From: Mytilus californianus
Taxonomy: Eukaryota > Mollusca > Bivalvia > Mytilida > Mytilidae
DNA: 64,000 nt
Direction of reading: 5' to 3'
Assembly (NCBI RefSeq): GCF_021869535.1
Contig: NW_026262690.1
Span: 67,883,995 to 67,947,994, forward strand
Part shown: piece by piece, positions 32,489 through 42,769 of the stretch
Position numbering within the stretch: position 1 is the stretch's first letter
Layout of the letters: each line of letters opens with the position of its first letter
Program-made: the position numbers and the translations under genes
Notes under the pieces: model-generated
What the model saw: the letters and a program-made list of their open reading frames with translations, nothing else
Database searches by the model: none
Told to the model about the DNA's origin: nothing

Positions 32489-32686
32489 TTGCCTTCATTG
32501 ATGATGATGATTTCTCTGTTAGACATGGGGTCAGAGGAGACCCCAAAACAACCGCAATGTAGTGCAAAGACGATCAAAGGAAACCAGTGCATCCGTCAAT
32601 ATAACCAAGACAAATGCAGCATGTACTTAAACACAGTCCGTAGAACTCAACCACATTTACAATGTATCAAAAAGACGGACAGATGA
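32489..32686 (+). pseudogene. Short Cys-containing remnant
   Basis: A 65-codon frame with PQCSAKTIKGNQCIRQYNQD then CSMYL, i.e. spaced cysteines as in a small zinc-binding module (C-x8-C, then C). I do not know the family. It lies within the decayed viral element and may be a fragment of a larger gene. Confidence 0.4.
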
Positions 32687-32754
32687 TTTCAATGTATGCT
32701 TCAGCGTCAGCCGAATGAAGACCTTTGTCGCAGTCACTTGAACTTTTCATGCAA

Positions 32755-32912
32755 AAACGCTATCAAAACGCATGGGGTGTTTTATGAAACGCTGTGCAAA
32801 TGTTAGGGGAGTCGAAAACGCTATAAAACGCTTGGGATAACTTATCAAACGCTAAGATGTTTTCTCAAACGCTGTCAAACGCTATGTGTTTTCTTAAACG
32901 TCCTTAATAAAA
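32755..32912. repeat. AAACGCT motif cluster
   Basis: The words AAAACGCT, CAAACGCT, AAACGCTGTCAAACGCTATG and close variants recur at least nine times in about 150 bp, loosely spaced 12-25 bp apart. It is a degenerate short tandem array between viral gene remnants, without coding capacity. Confidence 0.75.
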
Positions 32913-32913
32913 T

Positions 32914-33945
32914 GACATTTGTAAAAGATACAGATTCCAAGCAGCGTTAGGCCCTAGCTAAGGAGTTTCAGGGTATGACGCACGGCATCAAAGCTAGCAA
33001 CTTACAACAGCGACTCAACAAACAAGGATTGAGTCGTGATCTCGCCAAGCTTTTCAAACCAGACAGGGAAGCACAAAGCACAAAAAAATGCTTCATCGAT
33101 CACTTAAAAGATTGAAGACCTCCCGGCGATTATGTCACCATCTGCACTGCTTGTGCTACCATCTTCACCTCCAGAGTTTGAAAATCCATTAGCCATCGAA
33201 TCAACCCAAAGTGCTACTTTTGGAACTCGAGCACAAAAGTCTTCAAATCAGTATGACGAATGATGCTGACAACGCCTTTGGACTGAGATCTGAAACTAGT
33301 GGTATTTTTATCGGAAATGCACACTTTACCCTTAAAGGAGATGACATCTTCGTGGATGGGGAACGATATTAAGGAACACTTAGATTGTTGGGATTCTTGG
33401 TCAAGAAAAGTCCTGAAACGTTCGAACAAGAGGACTCAGATGCCTATGAAGACATTCAAGAAACTTCAAATGAAACAAATAAAAATTATGATCCAAAGTC
33501 CATAACTAAGTCAAACAGAACTACCAAACTGAGGTGTATCTTGTCGCACATGTACATGAAAGATAAGTATGGTAGTAGTATTAGTGTCTTCATAACCTCC
33601 GACTTTAACCAGCTGTCGATTTGATCTTTGTACCATATTCTACAGGGCAGGGAACAACGGGTGAGAAATGAGATCGGATCTATCCATCGATAACAAAGAC
33701 TACAAGAGAGCACATCGTAAGATCCTATAAATAAAACATGTTACATATAACAATGAATATCGTCGTGAGTACGTGTACGGCGAAAGAGGTAATTTTGACA
33801 CTGTCGGTAAATTACCCGAACGAGTGTTCATTTCTACAGTCGTTAAAACGTTAGGAAGCAAAGCCTCCGATGTTGCTAAGAAATTTGTTGAGAAGGAAGC
33901 CACCGAAGCTGTCAATCGCGCCAAGCAGTCAACAAAATGACCTTG
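32914..33945 (+). pseudogene. Conserved uncharacterised Polinton protein, decayed
   Basis: Frames show an N-terminal helix-rich part (LAKEFQGMTHGIKASNLQQR then LSRDLAKLFKP), a Pro/Ser linker, then a compact domain ETSGIFIGNAHFTLKGDDIF followed by VDGERY-stop-GT. An acidic stretch with NYDPKS follows. The 'F-G-L-x...IGN..V.L..DDI.VdG..YeGT.GLw' pattern recurs, in my recollection, in a protein encoded beside capsid genes in animal Polinton-like elements; its function is unknown to me. A C-terminal piece ERVFISTVVKTLGSKASDVA ends near 33940. Several stops and frameshifts. Confidence 0.55.
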
Positions 33946-34119
33946 TCCAACTCATCCGCGGGTATGACTCCCAAATGGCATTTTACATTTAACGACATCA
34001 TCTCATCGCCAGGCCAAACTTGAACAACATCATCTTCGGCGGGGGTATTGCAACCATTCAAGACTTCGTCAATGCCTTTAAATAAACAGACAACCATCAC
34101 AAAAAGTCTTTCAATAAAA

Positions 34120-35260
34120 GGCTTCATAAATACGAAGTACGAGAATACGAGTCACAAACCGGAACACCCTTAATCAGTTTCGGCGTAGAGACACGAATAA
34201 ATTATTTAGACCTAAATTTACCCATCTCATGGTTGAAGGACGACTTTTGAAAATTGATGGACAGCTTATACAGATGCAGATCTGGTGACACTAGTGAACA
34301 ATCGTATCATGTACTAGTATCTCTTCAAAGCCATCAGTTACATACTTTGAGAACAACAAGTCGAACATGTAAACGATCCAGGTGTGTCTACTACCATGTT
34401 GGGACTATTTACCTACCCTGACAACTTTAGCAAATCACAAGGTTGCAACCAATCGTGATATAAAGCTTTCAAAACTGTGACTGAAGCCGAAAACACTAGC
34501 TAGTCATTGTTACACCGTCATATAACCTGCAGAGTAATATATTCATTCACCATACCATTGAAGCACATCGTTTGTCTCGCAGAGGACAACGACAAGATCG
34601 TGTATGTATTTAAGTACGAACTGATACTCCTGTGTGACTCTGGTACAAATGCAGTGTTCAGAGCAGCAGCAGTCAACAATATAGCAAAGATCGTCTTGAG
34701 TGAACTATTCTGGTTTGTTCCTCATGTTGACCCCTTCGATGATAACAACATGTTGAAACTGTACAAAACAATCCAAATAAGACTAAACTCAATTGTGGTT
34801 TCCGCATACGACAATGAGATTCCATAGCCGTTCTTATAAGTACACAATTCAGTTGTCGAGAATATCTGCCAAAAGAGGATGAGAAAACACTAGATGGATC
34901 ATACCTCCTTTTCAAACCGGCAAGACTATCGATTAAATCAAAAACGCAACCGTGTTCGATCAATGTCGAGTTAGAAACATCGACATCACTCTCAATGCAA
35001 AACTCTATCCAGCCGTAGACTGCAACGCTGCGTTCACTAAGTGAAAAGTATCAAGGTTGTACAAGGAATAAGTCGACTTCAGATCTGCAAAAAGTCTATC
35101 ATCTCATCAACAACAATAATATAAACTCGACCGACTTTTCAGATGTGTATCCCTTGTTCGTCATCAATGTGAGACACCAGTATGAGAAGCTGAACGAGTC
35201 TGTCACGGGTTGACATTCCGACTAGGGCAGAATCCTACAGTTTGTGTCTCATGTTTAAAA
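34120..35260 (+). pseudogene. Double jelly-roll major capsid protein, decayed
   Basis: The major capsid protein forms the icosahedral shell of Polinton/adintovirus-type particles. Visible in shifting frames: SQTGTPLISF; DLVTLVNNRI; PGVSTTMLGLFTYPDNFSKS; the best-kept block (34540-34825) with FTIPLKHIVCLAEDNDKIVY, ELILLCDSGTNAVFRA and LFWFVPHVDPFDDNNMLKLY; then VFDQCRVRNIDITLNAKLYP and YPLFVINVRHQYEKLNES. Order and spacing fit the DJR capsid family. At least five frameshifts or stops. It is the best-preserved gene of the element. Confidence 0.85.
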
Positions 35261-35284
35261 GATGAACGTCAGGTTCAAAAGTGA

Positions 35285-36115
35285 ATGAATTGATACCAAG
35301 TTGTTACAAAGCATCGCCGACAATACAGCTCCAAAGAATGGATTCTCTTTCGTCGTGTCAAGGAACTACACCAGGATCGGCATAAGGTTCAATCCACCCC
35401 TTCACCTGAAAGTCGATTCGGCCCATTTCGAATCGGTCAAAGCCATTCTGGTTCCAAGTCGATCCTGCCCGATAATAAAATAATGAATAATTATACTATA
35501 AGAGTCGAAGACGTATTTGATTCAAGGGTAGCTTTCTAAGTGGCAATTTGCACATGAAAAAGTTTCACTGATTGGGGGAATAATATACTAGTATATGGTT
35601 TGTAATTACATTGTACACTGGTTTTTGCAGTATCGGAGTAATCGACGACGAGTTTTAGAGACAACTACAACTCAACAAACACACGACCAAGATCACAATT
35701 GATGCAGTAGTACACTAAGGGCGACACTAATTTTAGGCAAGAACTATCAAGTACACTTCAACGTGGACAACAGCAACAACACAGTACTGGGGTTCGAACA
35801 CAAAATCTACATGCATGACAGGGCAACCAGCAGTTATACAGAGTGTGGGAAACTGATCAACAGCGATATCGTAAGTGGTAGCTATGTAAACGGATCACAA
35901 TATTCCACCATCTGTATACATTGCATACATTGCAAACATCGCACCAGACAAGAAGGTCATTCAAAATTCCAGGAACTTGGTATGTTTACCAGACACGTTC
36001 ACTAAGTACGACCAATCGCATGAACACGCATCTCACCTACCAAGACGGTAATTCAATCCTTCTCAAAGGTGAGCATTTAATCATCCGGTTTCATCTTCAC
36101 AAGGTATAAATAAAT
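35285..36115 (+). pseudogene. Penton-like minor capsid protein, decayed
   Basis: Frames show GFSFVVSRNYTRIGIRFNPP (N-terminal strand), then after an AT-rich interruption at about 35500-35640, YQVHFNVDNSNNTVLGFEHK, SDIVSGSYVNGSQYSTI and in another frame MNTHLTYQDGN then GEHLIIRFHL. The 'GSYVNGSQ' and 'L.DQDG..ldL.GE.l.irfHL' motifs fit the single jelly-roll minor capsid proteins of Polinton-like elements. Broken by frameshifts and missing its middle part. Confidence 0.72.
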
Positions 36116-36119
36116 GAGT

Positions 36120-36660
36120 TGATGTAAGGTCAGGTCAACAAGTTACAACAAGCGGCCAAATACGGTTGTCCGACCAACACCCGTTTGTTACATGCCAATC
36201 TGTCGGGGGGACAAAATATGTTACTCACCCAGCGACAGATACAAAAGATTGGCAAGCTGTTGAGGAATGGGATAGGAGGTATATTCTAAGAGCTCAGTAT
36301 AAAACAACTGTAACAAAATACTCAAAAGGAAGATGCAATCTTAATCATTATGGCAGGTTTGGCTCTGAAAGCGCTTTCAAAGTTAACGAACCATGTACTA
36401 CCTACTTCGGGAGTTGGCTTATTGACCGGATAGGAAAGCGCTGTCGTCAACAAAGCTATCGGGTATGGTGTTGAGACTGTGTGTTGTGCATGTGATGGCT
36501 CGCGGTAACTCTCACCCCGGTAGATTGCCTCCTACCTATGGGGACGGTCTGTACTTGAAACATGGCAGGCAATCTTCGATGGTCGGGGTTGATTCTATGT
36601 CCCAACAGTCCAGAACGTTCCTCTGTTAGGTATGCTACTCTAGGCTGTAAATAAATGAAT
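36120..36660 (+). pseudogene. Small Gly-rich minor capsid/membrane protein, decayed
   Basis: Pieces in several frames: TDKQIQKIGK-like residues near 36240-36270, a Leu/Ala/Gly-rich stretch (LALKALSKLTNHVL near 36360-36400), SGVGLLTG-like residues, YGDGLYLKHGR, then PNSP followed by NVPLLGMLL after a one-base shift (about 36600-36640). The ending GxGLyLk...GPNSPfk.iPlLG is typical, as I recall, of a small protein encoded after the penton gene in these elements (pVI/pX-like). Short and broken; function inferred only. Confidence 0.55.
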
Positions 36661-36740
36661 TAATTAAGACTCTGGAAAGCAATCGTTCCGATATGCTAGA
36701 ATCCACCGAACGAATGCTAGAGGCAGAGATGCATAAATAC

Positions 36741-37004
36741 GAGTGCTATAAGTAGTTCATATACTGTATATCACTAGCCTGTCAACACTGAGGTTGTGAG
36801 TTCGAACCACGTACGTGGCAGGTGCGTTCGATTCCAATATAAAATGAATATGACTGCAGGACAGGTTTCCTGCATGGTGAAGGTCGGTAGTTCTCTCCTG
36901 GCAAATTTTCCGTCTTCTCCTACCAATAAAAACTGGCAGTTACGAAATAGCCATTAGTGCTGAAAGTGGCGTTAAACACCAAATAATCAATCAATTATTC
37001 AATT
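36741..37004 (+). mobile_element. tRNA-derived SINE copy, after the Polinton
   Basis: Contains ATATCACTAGCCTGTCAACA, GTTGTGAGTTCGAACCACG (box B, one change from the 45-kb copy), AGTTCTCTCCTGGCAAATTT and AATAAAAACTGGCAGTTACG. The tail is GGCGTTAAACACCAAATAATC then AATCAATT. Box A is degraded. Target duplication not obvious. Confidence 0.85.
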
Positions 37005-37868
37005 TAGGATATACTCAGTAAGGTCAGCACAAATAGAATTTGCAGGCGTTATTTGATGCTTACCTTTTTACTATGAGCGGAAACAACAAATGTGACAACT
37101 TCGACAACATTTAGCTAGAACCTTGATACGCATGCACCGTAAGAAAAGTTTCTACGCTCCGCGATGTGCTCCGTTCGGAACGTACACCATGCATCAACCC
37201 GATATTCAATCCAGTATTCTGTATTCAAAATATTTTTTGTTTGTTTGATTACATACACTCCTGATCCGATCGCTACCAAATAACTTTCTAATTAGTGTCT
37301 AGGAAAAGTATCATAAATGTATTATAGTTATAATGATTTAGATTTTCCGTCGCCCCTTTTCAATTTATTCACAAATGGGTCAAAAACGTCATGGGTGGCT
37401 GTATATTTGTAGGAGTCTATATCATACCGTTACATGTCTGTGTTAGTTTGTGCTGTTGGTTGCTGTCTGTAGGTTGTCATTTATGCTGGTAAATTCCTGA
37501 TGGATGAGTTAATTGAAAAATCGGACAATTTCTATTGTCACGAATTTATTTTATTCTATAGGAGGCTTTGTAAATAAGAGCAATACAAAAAGGTACGTGC
37601 GAGACGTAAAATGAATAAAACTATTGTTTGTAAACACTTAAAGTACTTCAAGTAGCACTTTCGGTTAAGTGCCCACTTTTAAAGAGTTTCCGGAATTGGT
37701 GGTTGTGAGATTATTCAAGTGAACTATCCGGCAATTCAGTGATTGAATTTGAAAGACCTTGTAAACCTGATCTCCTGTGTTGTTTTATCAAGTCAAAGGT
37801 GGATAATTTCCCCTGCAAATTGTTAATGGCTAAGTACAATTTTACAACCCCGTAAAAAAATTGCAAGA
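37005..37868. other. Spacer, possible right end of the Polinton
   Basis: About 37065-37230 has a less AT-rich stretch with frame words TLIRMHRKKSFYAPRCAPF and GTYTMHQPDI, which could be another viral remnant. The rest is AT-rich with no recognised feature. Confidence 0.4.
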
Positions 37869-38702
37869 TAAAATTGAGAATGGAAATGGGGAATGTGTCA
37901 AAGAGACAACAACCCGACCACAGAACAGACAACAGCAGAAGGCCACCAACAGGTCTTCAATGCAGCGAGAAATTCCCGCACCCGGAGGCGTCCTTCAGCT
38001 GGCCCCTAAACAAATATATATACTAGTTCAGTGATAATGAACGCCATACTAAACTCCAAATTGTACACAAGAAACTAAAATTAAAAATAATACAAGACTA
38101 ACAAAGGCTAGAGGCTCCTGACTTGGGACAGGCGCAAAAATGCGGCGGGGTTAAACATGTTTATGAGATCTCAACCCTCCCCCTATACCTCTAGCCAATG
38201 TAGAAAAGTAAACGCATAACAATACGCACATTAAAATTCAGTTCAAGAGAAGTCCGAGTCTGATGTCAGAAGATGTAACCAAAGAAAATAAACAAAATGA
38301 CAATAATACATAAATAACAACAGACTACTAGCAGTTAACTGACATGCCAGCTCCAGACTTCAATTAAACTGATTGAAAGATTATGTCTTCATCATATGAA
38401 TATCAGGCACAATCCTTCCCGTTAGGGGTTTAGTATCATACCATCATAACATATATGAGAAGAACATAACCCGTGTCATGCCAACAACTGGTTTTTAAAT
38501 AAATGTGTTTAGTGCAGATGCAAAGACCCTATAAGTGAATCAATATCAACGCCAAAATATGCAATCTTTAATGACCTGACAACAGTATCGTAACTATATC
38601 CCTTCTTAATAAGTCTATTTAAAGGTTTTGTTAGTTTCAGAGGTGAATACTGACATTTTTGTGCTTTATAAAGAATATTTCCATAAAAAATTGAACACAT
38701 CT
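37869..38702 (+). repeat. Longest copy of the abundant interspersed repeat
   Basis: Begins AATTGAGAATGGAAATGGGG, continues with AAGGCCACCAACAGGTCTTC, GAGGCTCCTGACTTGGGACA and GTGTCATGCCAACAACTGGT. Other copies: 21065-22400 (split), 30180-30330 (partial), 51885-53270 (reversed, split). The minus-strand frame at 38509-38700 has SYDTVVRSLKIAYFGVDIDS, which looks protein-derived and may be the tail of a reverse transcriptase; that is a weak impression. Class (LINE, Penelope or other) unresolved. Confidence 0.7.
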
Positions 38703-38739
38703 TAGATAACTGATTTTACCAACAGATGCACGATTCAAC

Positions 38740-38873
38740 CATATAGGATTGCGAAGCTGCATCCAGTTAAAGTTTAGTTACAAAATCTTGCAAAGGCATA
38801 TTCATACATATAGGATTGCGAAGCTGCATCCAGTTAAAGTTTAGTTACAAAATCTTGCAAAGGCATATTCATA
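38740..38873. repeat. 67-bp direct repeat, 2 copies
   Basis: CATATAGGATTGCGAAGCTG starts at 38740 and again at 38807, and the copies look identical over their length. A recent local duplication. Confidence 0.95.
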
Positions 38874-38937
38874 TACCAAAGTGTAATATATACACATCAG
38901 ATTCTATAGAAAACAAAAAAACGAGTAAATGTAATAC

Positions 38938-39940
38938 ATATATATATGTTGAGTACGAGTTATCATTTTGTACACGAAAAATGTACAAATTATAATTTGT
39001 AATTTGACTTTGTACAAATTGTAAATTGTCCAAAAAGTGCATGTACAAATTATAATTTGTACAAAATTTGAAAAAATTCACTTATGATTTGTACAATAAT
39101 TAATAATATGGATTGGTTAAAAAAAACATTGATACACTATTTAATTTTTATTTTAATGACCACACAATAAACTTTATTTACAAAATACAAAAAATAGTTC
39201 TGTATCATTTATTTGAGTGAATTATGACAACGGGAATTGCAACACATCTTTTGTTTTTCACATTATATTTAGAAGTGCAGCACCCCAATTTTTTATTTAC
39301 ATGAAAGAAACCCCCTTACCACTAGTTTCTATATGTTTTTACTAACTGCTTCACGTAGCGAAAGTTGAACCTCGGGAACAGTTGCTACGAATAAACATGT
39401 GTTTTTAACAGCTTCGATTTGATTACTAGACAAATATCATGATAAAATTCCTACAGCTGATCCCAAACTCTCCAGATTCAACAATTATGCCTAAGATATT
39501 TCGAGGATGAGTTGAGGCATGATCATTCTGAGGAATGGGTATAGTGACGGCATAATCCCCACAGTAAGTTCTGATAATTTCCGTTTCGTTTTCTTGGTAA
39601 GATATAAATAATTCGACTTGGGTCTGTTGGCCAGACATGCAGCACACGCTCCCTGCTCATCTTGATCGTCATATATAAAATAAATAAAAGGCCACCATTC
39701 ATATCATGTTAAATCATGTTCATGTTAAACCATATTAAATCATCATATATCCTTTTAACAAATTAAAAGTGAATTTTAGTCAAATTTTGTACAAATGGTA
39801 ATTTGTACAGGCATTTTTTTTAACAAATTACAATTTGTACAAAATTAACATACAAATTACTGTACAAATTAACATACAAATTATAATTTGTACAAATTAT
39901 AACTTGTACAAAATGACAACTTGTACACAACATATATATC
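38938..39940. mobile_element. 1-kb element with ~155-180-bp TIRs made of TACAAATTATAATTTGTA palindromes
   Basis: The left arm (38938-39092) starts TATATATATGTTGAGTACGA and ends near AAAATTTGAAAAAATTCAC. The right arm (39758-39940) is its imperfect reverse complement (GTGAATTTTAGTCAAATTTT ... CTTGTACACAACATATATAT). Both arms contain several copies of the palindrome ACAAATTATAATTTGT. The interior is about 665 bp with a short minus-strand frame. No transposase; likely a non-autonomous DNA element, and target duplication is masked by TA repeats. Confidence 0.82.
39426..39647 (-). other. Open frame inside the long-TIR element, unrecognised
   Basis: A 73-codon frame with HASTHPRNILGIIVESGEFG and many polar residues. 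In a neighbouring frame just upstream (about 39660-39600) the reading DDQDEQGACAACLANRPKS looks more protein-like and has a CxxC pair. I cannot assign a family; it could be a captured exon fragment or chance. Listed only because it is the sole coding-like part of the element. Confidence 0.25.
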
Positions 39941-40739
39941 TATTGCAAAATTGTGTATGCACGCAACTTCTGCATAGTCTGGGCAATATAATTGATGACC
40001 ACCAGTACAGTACACGAGAGAAAAATGTACATGAAATTTCTAACATTAACAGTTTTTTACACATTTTAATTTTTATTATTCAAAAGAAAGGATATGGATA
40101 CATTTATATGGTATACCAATGTCCATCCGTCACGGTCCATCGACACTTCAAACGATAACCAGTCAAACATGATTTGCTTGAACTAATTCTCATGTAATTT
40201 TAACACATTAACACAACACTAGGATTTCATATGATGGAAGAAAGCTTCCTTTCAATTTTGAAAATTTTTGGTTTTGTTGATCCGGAGTTATGGGACTTTA
40301 ACCATTTGAATTAAGACAAATTTTCACATATCACCCACTTACTCCAGTATGTCTGGATTGATTTCTTCAAAAAAACTTTACATTATTGTTTGGATTGATA
40401 AAAGGAAGCTGTTTTTCGATTATTTTAATTACCTGGTTTGTGGTTCCAAAGTTACGGGACTTTTACCACTTGAATCAGAGATATATATACACATGTATAT
40501 ATATGTCTCTGCTTAAACCCTGTCTCTCTTGTCGCATACAAACGCCAGTGTGCCTGCAATGCCGGATTTCCTGAAATATTGTTGGAAGTAATAAAAGAAA
40601 GCTCCCTTTCGATTTTTTACATTGTTTTTGTTTGTCCTTCTAGAGTAATGGACAGGAGGATTTTGAAAATGAATATCCTAGCCTGGTAAGAACCGAAAAC
40701 AGGATGGAATGAATAAAAAAAATGAAAACAACAAGTTAT

Positions 40740-40875
40740 TAATTTCATGCGTCCGAAGCGCTTTTCTGGATTTACCTTCATCGGGAACGCTCAAAAGCGG
40801 ATATTTGAAAGCCGAGGATGTATAAGAATATCCTGCAACCCAAAATAAGGAAACCACTGATGTGTACAAAATTGG
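40740..40875. repeat. Dispersed repeat, partner at 60345-60470
   Basis: CGTCCGAAGCGCTTTTCTGG, GATTTACCTTCATCGGGAAC and GCTCAAAAGCGGATATTTGA align with GCGTCTGAAGAGCTTTTTTG, GATTTAACCTTCAGCATATA and GCTCAAAGCTGAATATCTGA at 60351-60415. Same orientation, about 20 kb apart, considerably diverged. Confidence 0.75.
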
Positions 40876-40942
40876 AAACAAATTTTTGCGCGGAAAAAAA
40901 TTAAACATAACAACAGATGAAAGTGCTGGATATGCAATCCGC

Positions 40943-40982
40943 ACCCCCCCCCCCCCCCCCCCCCCCCCTTCCACCCCCACCC
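40943..40982. repeat. Poly-C tract
   Basis: A run of over 20 C, briefly interrupted and followed by CCACCCCCACCCC. Likely to vary in length and to be assembled unreliably. Confidence 0.95.
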
Positions 40983-41922
40983 CACATTTCTCTGCTAGGA
41001 TTCAAGAAATTGAAATTAAACACAAAAATACAAATTACCCTGTCATATTGATGATATATTTCTCCCTTTTAACTTAACAAAGTCTTTCTATAAATTAGTA
41101 ATGCATATAAGACTGTCCAAACATTTTCACCGTAGGCAAAATAACTTGTGAGCTCTCAGTTTTAATTTTTGACATCGGAACATTGAATTTTTTTGCTAAG
41201 GGAACTTAAGTTAAACACCTTTGAACATATTTGTCAGTTTGCGGTCAAAATACCAAATAGTTATCTTTCGCTTTGTCAAAGCTGAGACGTTTAATATCTT
41301 TGAAGACTATATACGGTATATATTGGTTAAACTAATTTTCAATTCTGAAAATATTGAAATTGAGGGACTTTTGTATTGTTGTTCTTTTTTTTTCAATCCT
41401 CTGCCAGGTGTTTATCTAACGAAAGAGGGTCGACTTTTGGTATCGTTATGCGTTTTTCTTAATTTTGTTATGACTCAGATATAACAAATTTGGATAAAGA
41501 TGCTGATAAGAATTTAAAAAAAAAATATGTCAGATTTTCTGTCAGCAATGAATAATATATGTCTAACGCCTTTCTGTGTGAAAGTTATTGTAAAAAAGTT
41601 GTAAAAGTAGTAATTTTAAAGAATGATTCACCATTTGAAGTCCCCACCCACGCAGTAAAATTCAACTGAACTACTTATCAAAACTCGGCCATTGATTGAT
41701 TGACATATTCACAATAAAACAAGGCCCTTATAAGGATTAATGGGCCTTTCAAGGGGAATCTAAGCATGGATATCCAATTGTAAAAAAAAAACTTGCATCA
41801 AATTATTCATATAAAAATACAAAATAATGTTCCATCTTTACATGTAATACATTTATATCACTATGTCAAAAATTGTTTACAAAATATACTATGTAGTTTG
41901 TCACCATTGACATAATTTCCTG

Positions 41923-41930
41923 TGACGTCA
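41923..41930. promoter_or_regulatory. Full palindromic CRE (TGACGTCA) upstream of YAP
   Basis: A perfect TGACGTCA lies about 400 bp upstream of the YAP start codon, within GTGACGTCACAAGG. This is the consensus site for CREB/ATF bZIP factors. Its position would suit a proximal promoter, but the transcription start is unknown and a single 8-mer can occur by chance. Confidence 0.4.
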
Positions 41931-42329
41931 CAAGGTGCTAAAACATACGCAATTCACATTGGTAGTGTTGTCGTACAACTTAAGATATAAAATGTCAATA
42001 AAGAAAAACAAATAAGAAAACGGTAGCTTCTTTGCATTTAAACAAAACCAATATTGAATATACATCATCTACATAAGATTGATTCAGAAAACCAATAGTT
42101 TATAGTGCACTATTTTGTCCCGCGGATGAGGGGAACCTGTTAAACCTGGTTGTGATTCGTCACAGGGTTAATTTTCGTAAAACTTCAATGGTGTCCGACA
42201 AGAAGAAAAGTTCTCAGGAAATCTTCAAGGATATGTAACTAGTTTCGCTTACTCTAGAAATGTTTTTGTCTTAGCTGAGTAGGATATTTTTCGGTTTTTA
42301 GTGTTGTGATTTTCATAAATTTCGCCAAA

Positions 42330-42769
42330 ATGTCCCAACAGTCGGATTTAACGCAGCGTAAAGGTAATCAGGTGATACACGTCCGGGACAACAGTGGGAA
42401 CGAACTCGAAGAATTATTTAATGTTGCTATGAACCCGTCCCGCTCGGGACAAACAGGACAAGTGCCTATGAAAATGCGTAATTTCCCAGCTTCTTTTTTT
42501 ACACCACCAAACTCTCAACAGTCAGGTCACTCAAAACAAGGTAGTAACGATTCAACAGGTTTTGGACCTAACATAATTGCACCTCCAGTGCATACAAGGG
42601 CGCATTCATCACCTGCAAGTTTGCAGCCATTATCCACTATTCCACAAAATCCTCCACAGCATCAACATGCAAGGCAACATTCATGTGACTCAATGTTAGA
42701 CAACGAACCCCCTCTGCCTCAAGGTTGGGAAAAGGCAAGAACTCCAGACGGACAACTTTACTATATAAA
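42330..42769 (+). CDS. YAP1: Yorkie/YAP transcriptional co-activator, exon 1
   Basis: YAP/Yorkie binds TEAD/Scalloped in the nucleus and drives growth genes when Hippo signalling is off. The exon gives 146 codons plus two bases, starting ATG at 42330 (A at -3) and ending before donor GTGAGT. Residues ~17-62 are the TEAD-binding region with NELEELFNVAMNP and PMKMRNFPASFFTPP (the omega-loop). LATS-type HxRxxS sites are HTRAHS (88-93, Ser93 matching human Ser127, a 14-3-3 site) and HARQHS (113-118); HSKQGS (67-72) is a third with Lys for Arg. PLPQGWEKARTPDGQLYYI begins WW1, cut by the intron inside the domain. The nearby in-frame ATT at 42306 is not a start. Later exons lie beyond the window. 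Confidence 0.94.

Larger units (their letters stand above)
29160..36660 (+). mobile_element. Decayed Polinton/adintovirus-like element
   Basis: A run of plus-strand remnants carries the hallmark set of Polinton (Maverick) / adintovirus-type elements: protein-primed PolB, adenain-like protease, double jelly-roll capsid, penton-like minor capsid and a small glycine-rich protein. All are broken by stops and frameshifts. The stretch looks less AT-rich than its surroundings. Retroviral-type integrase, packaging ATPase and terminal inverted repeats were not recognised, so the ends are unknown. It may reach about 37225, where a frame with KKSFYAPRCAPFGTYTMHQP is visible. It cannot make functional products as it stands. 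Confidence 0.85.
39945..41900. other. Spacer left of YAP
   Basis: AT-rich. It includes a (TA)n-rich stretch near 40480-40500, the dispersed repeat at 40740-40875 and a long C-run at 40947-40968. No gene recognised; the Gly-rich minus-strand frames at 40678-40985 are translations of the C-run. Confidence 0.5.

Noticed and set aside
40678-40985. Gly-rich minus-strand open frames
   Set aside because: They are translations of the poly-C tract.
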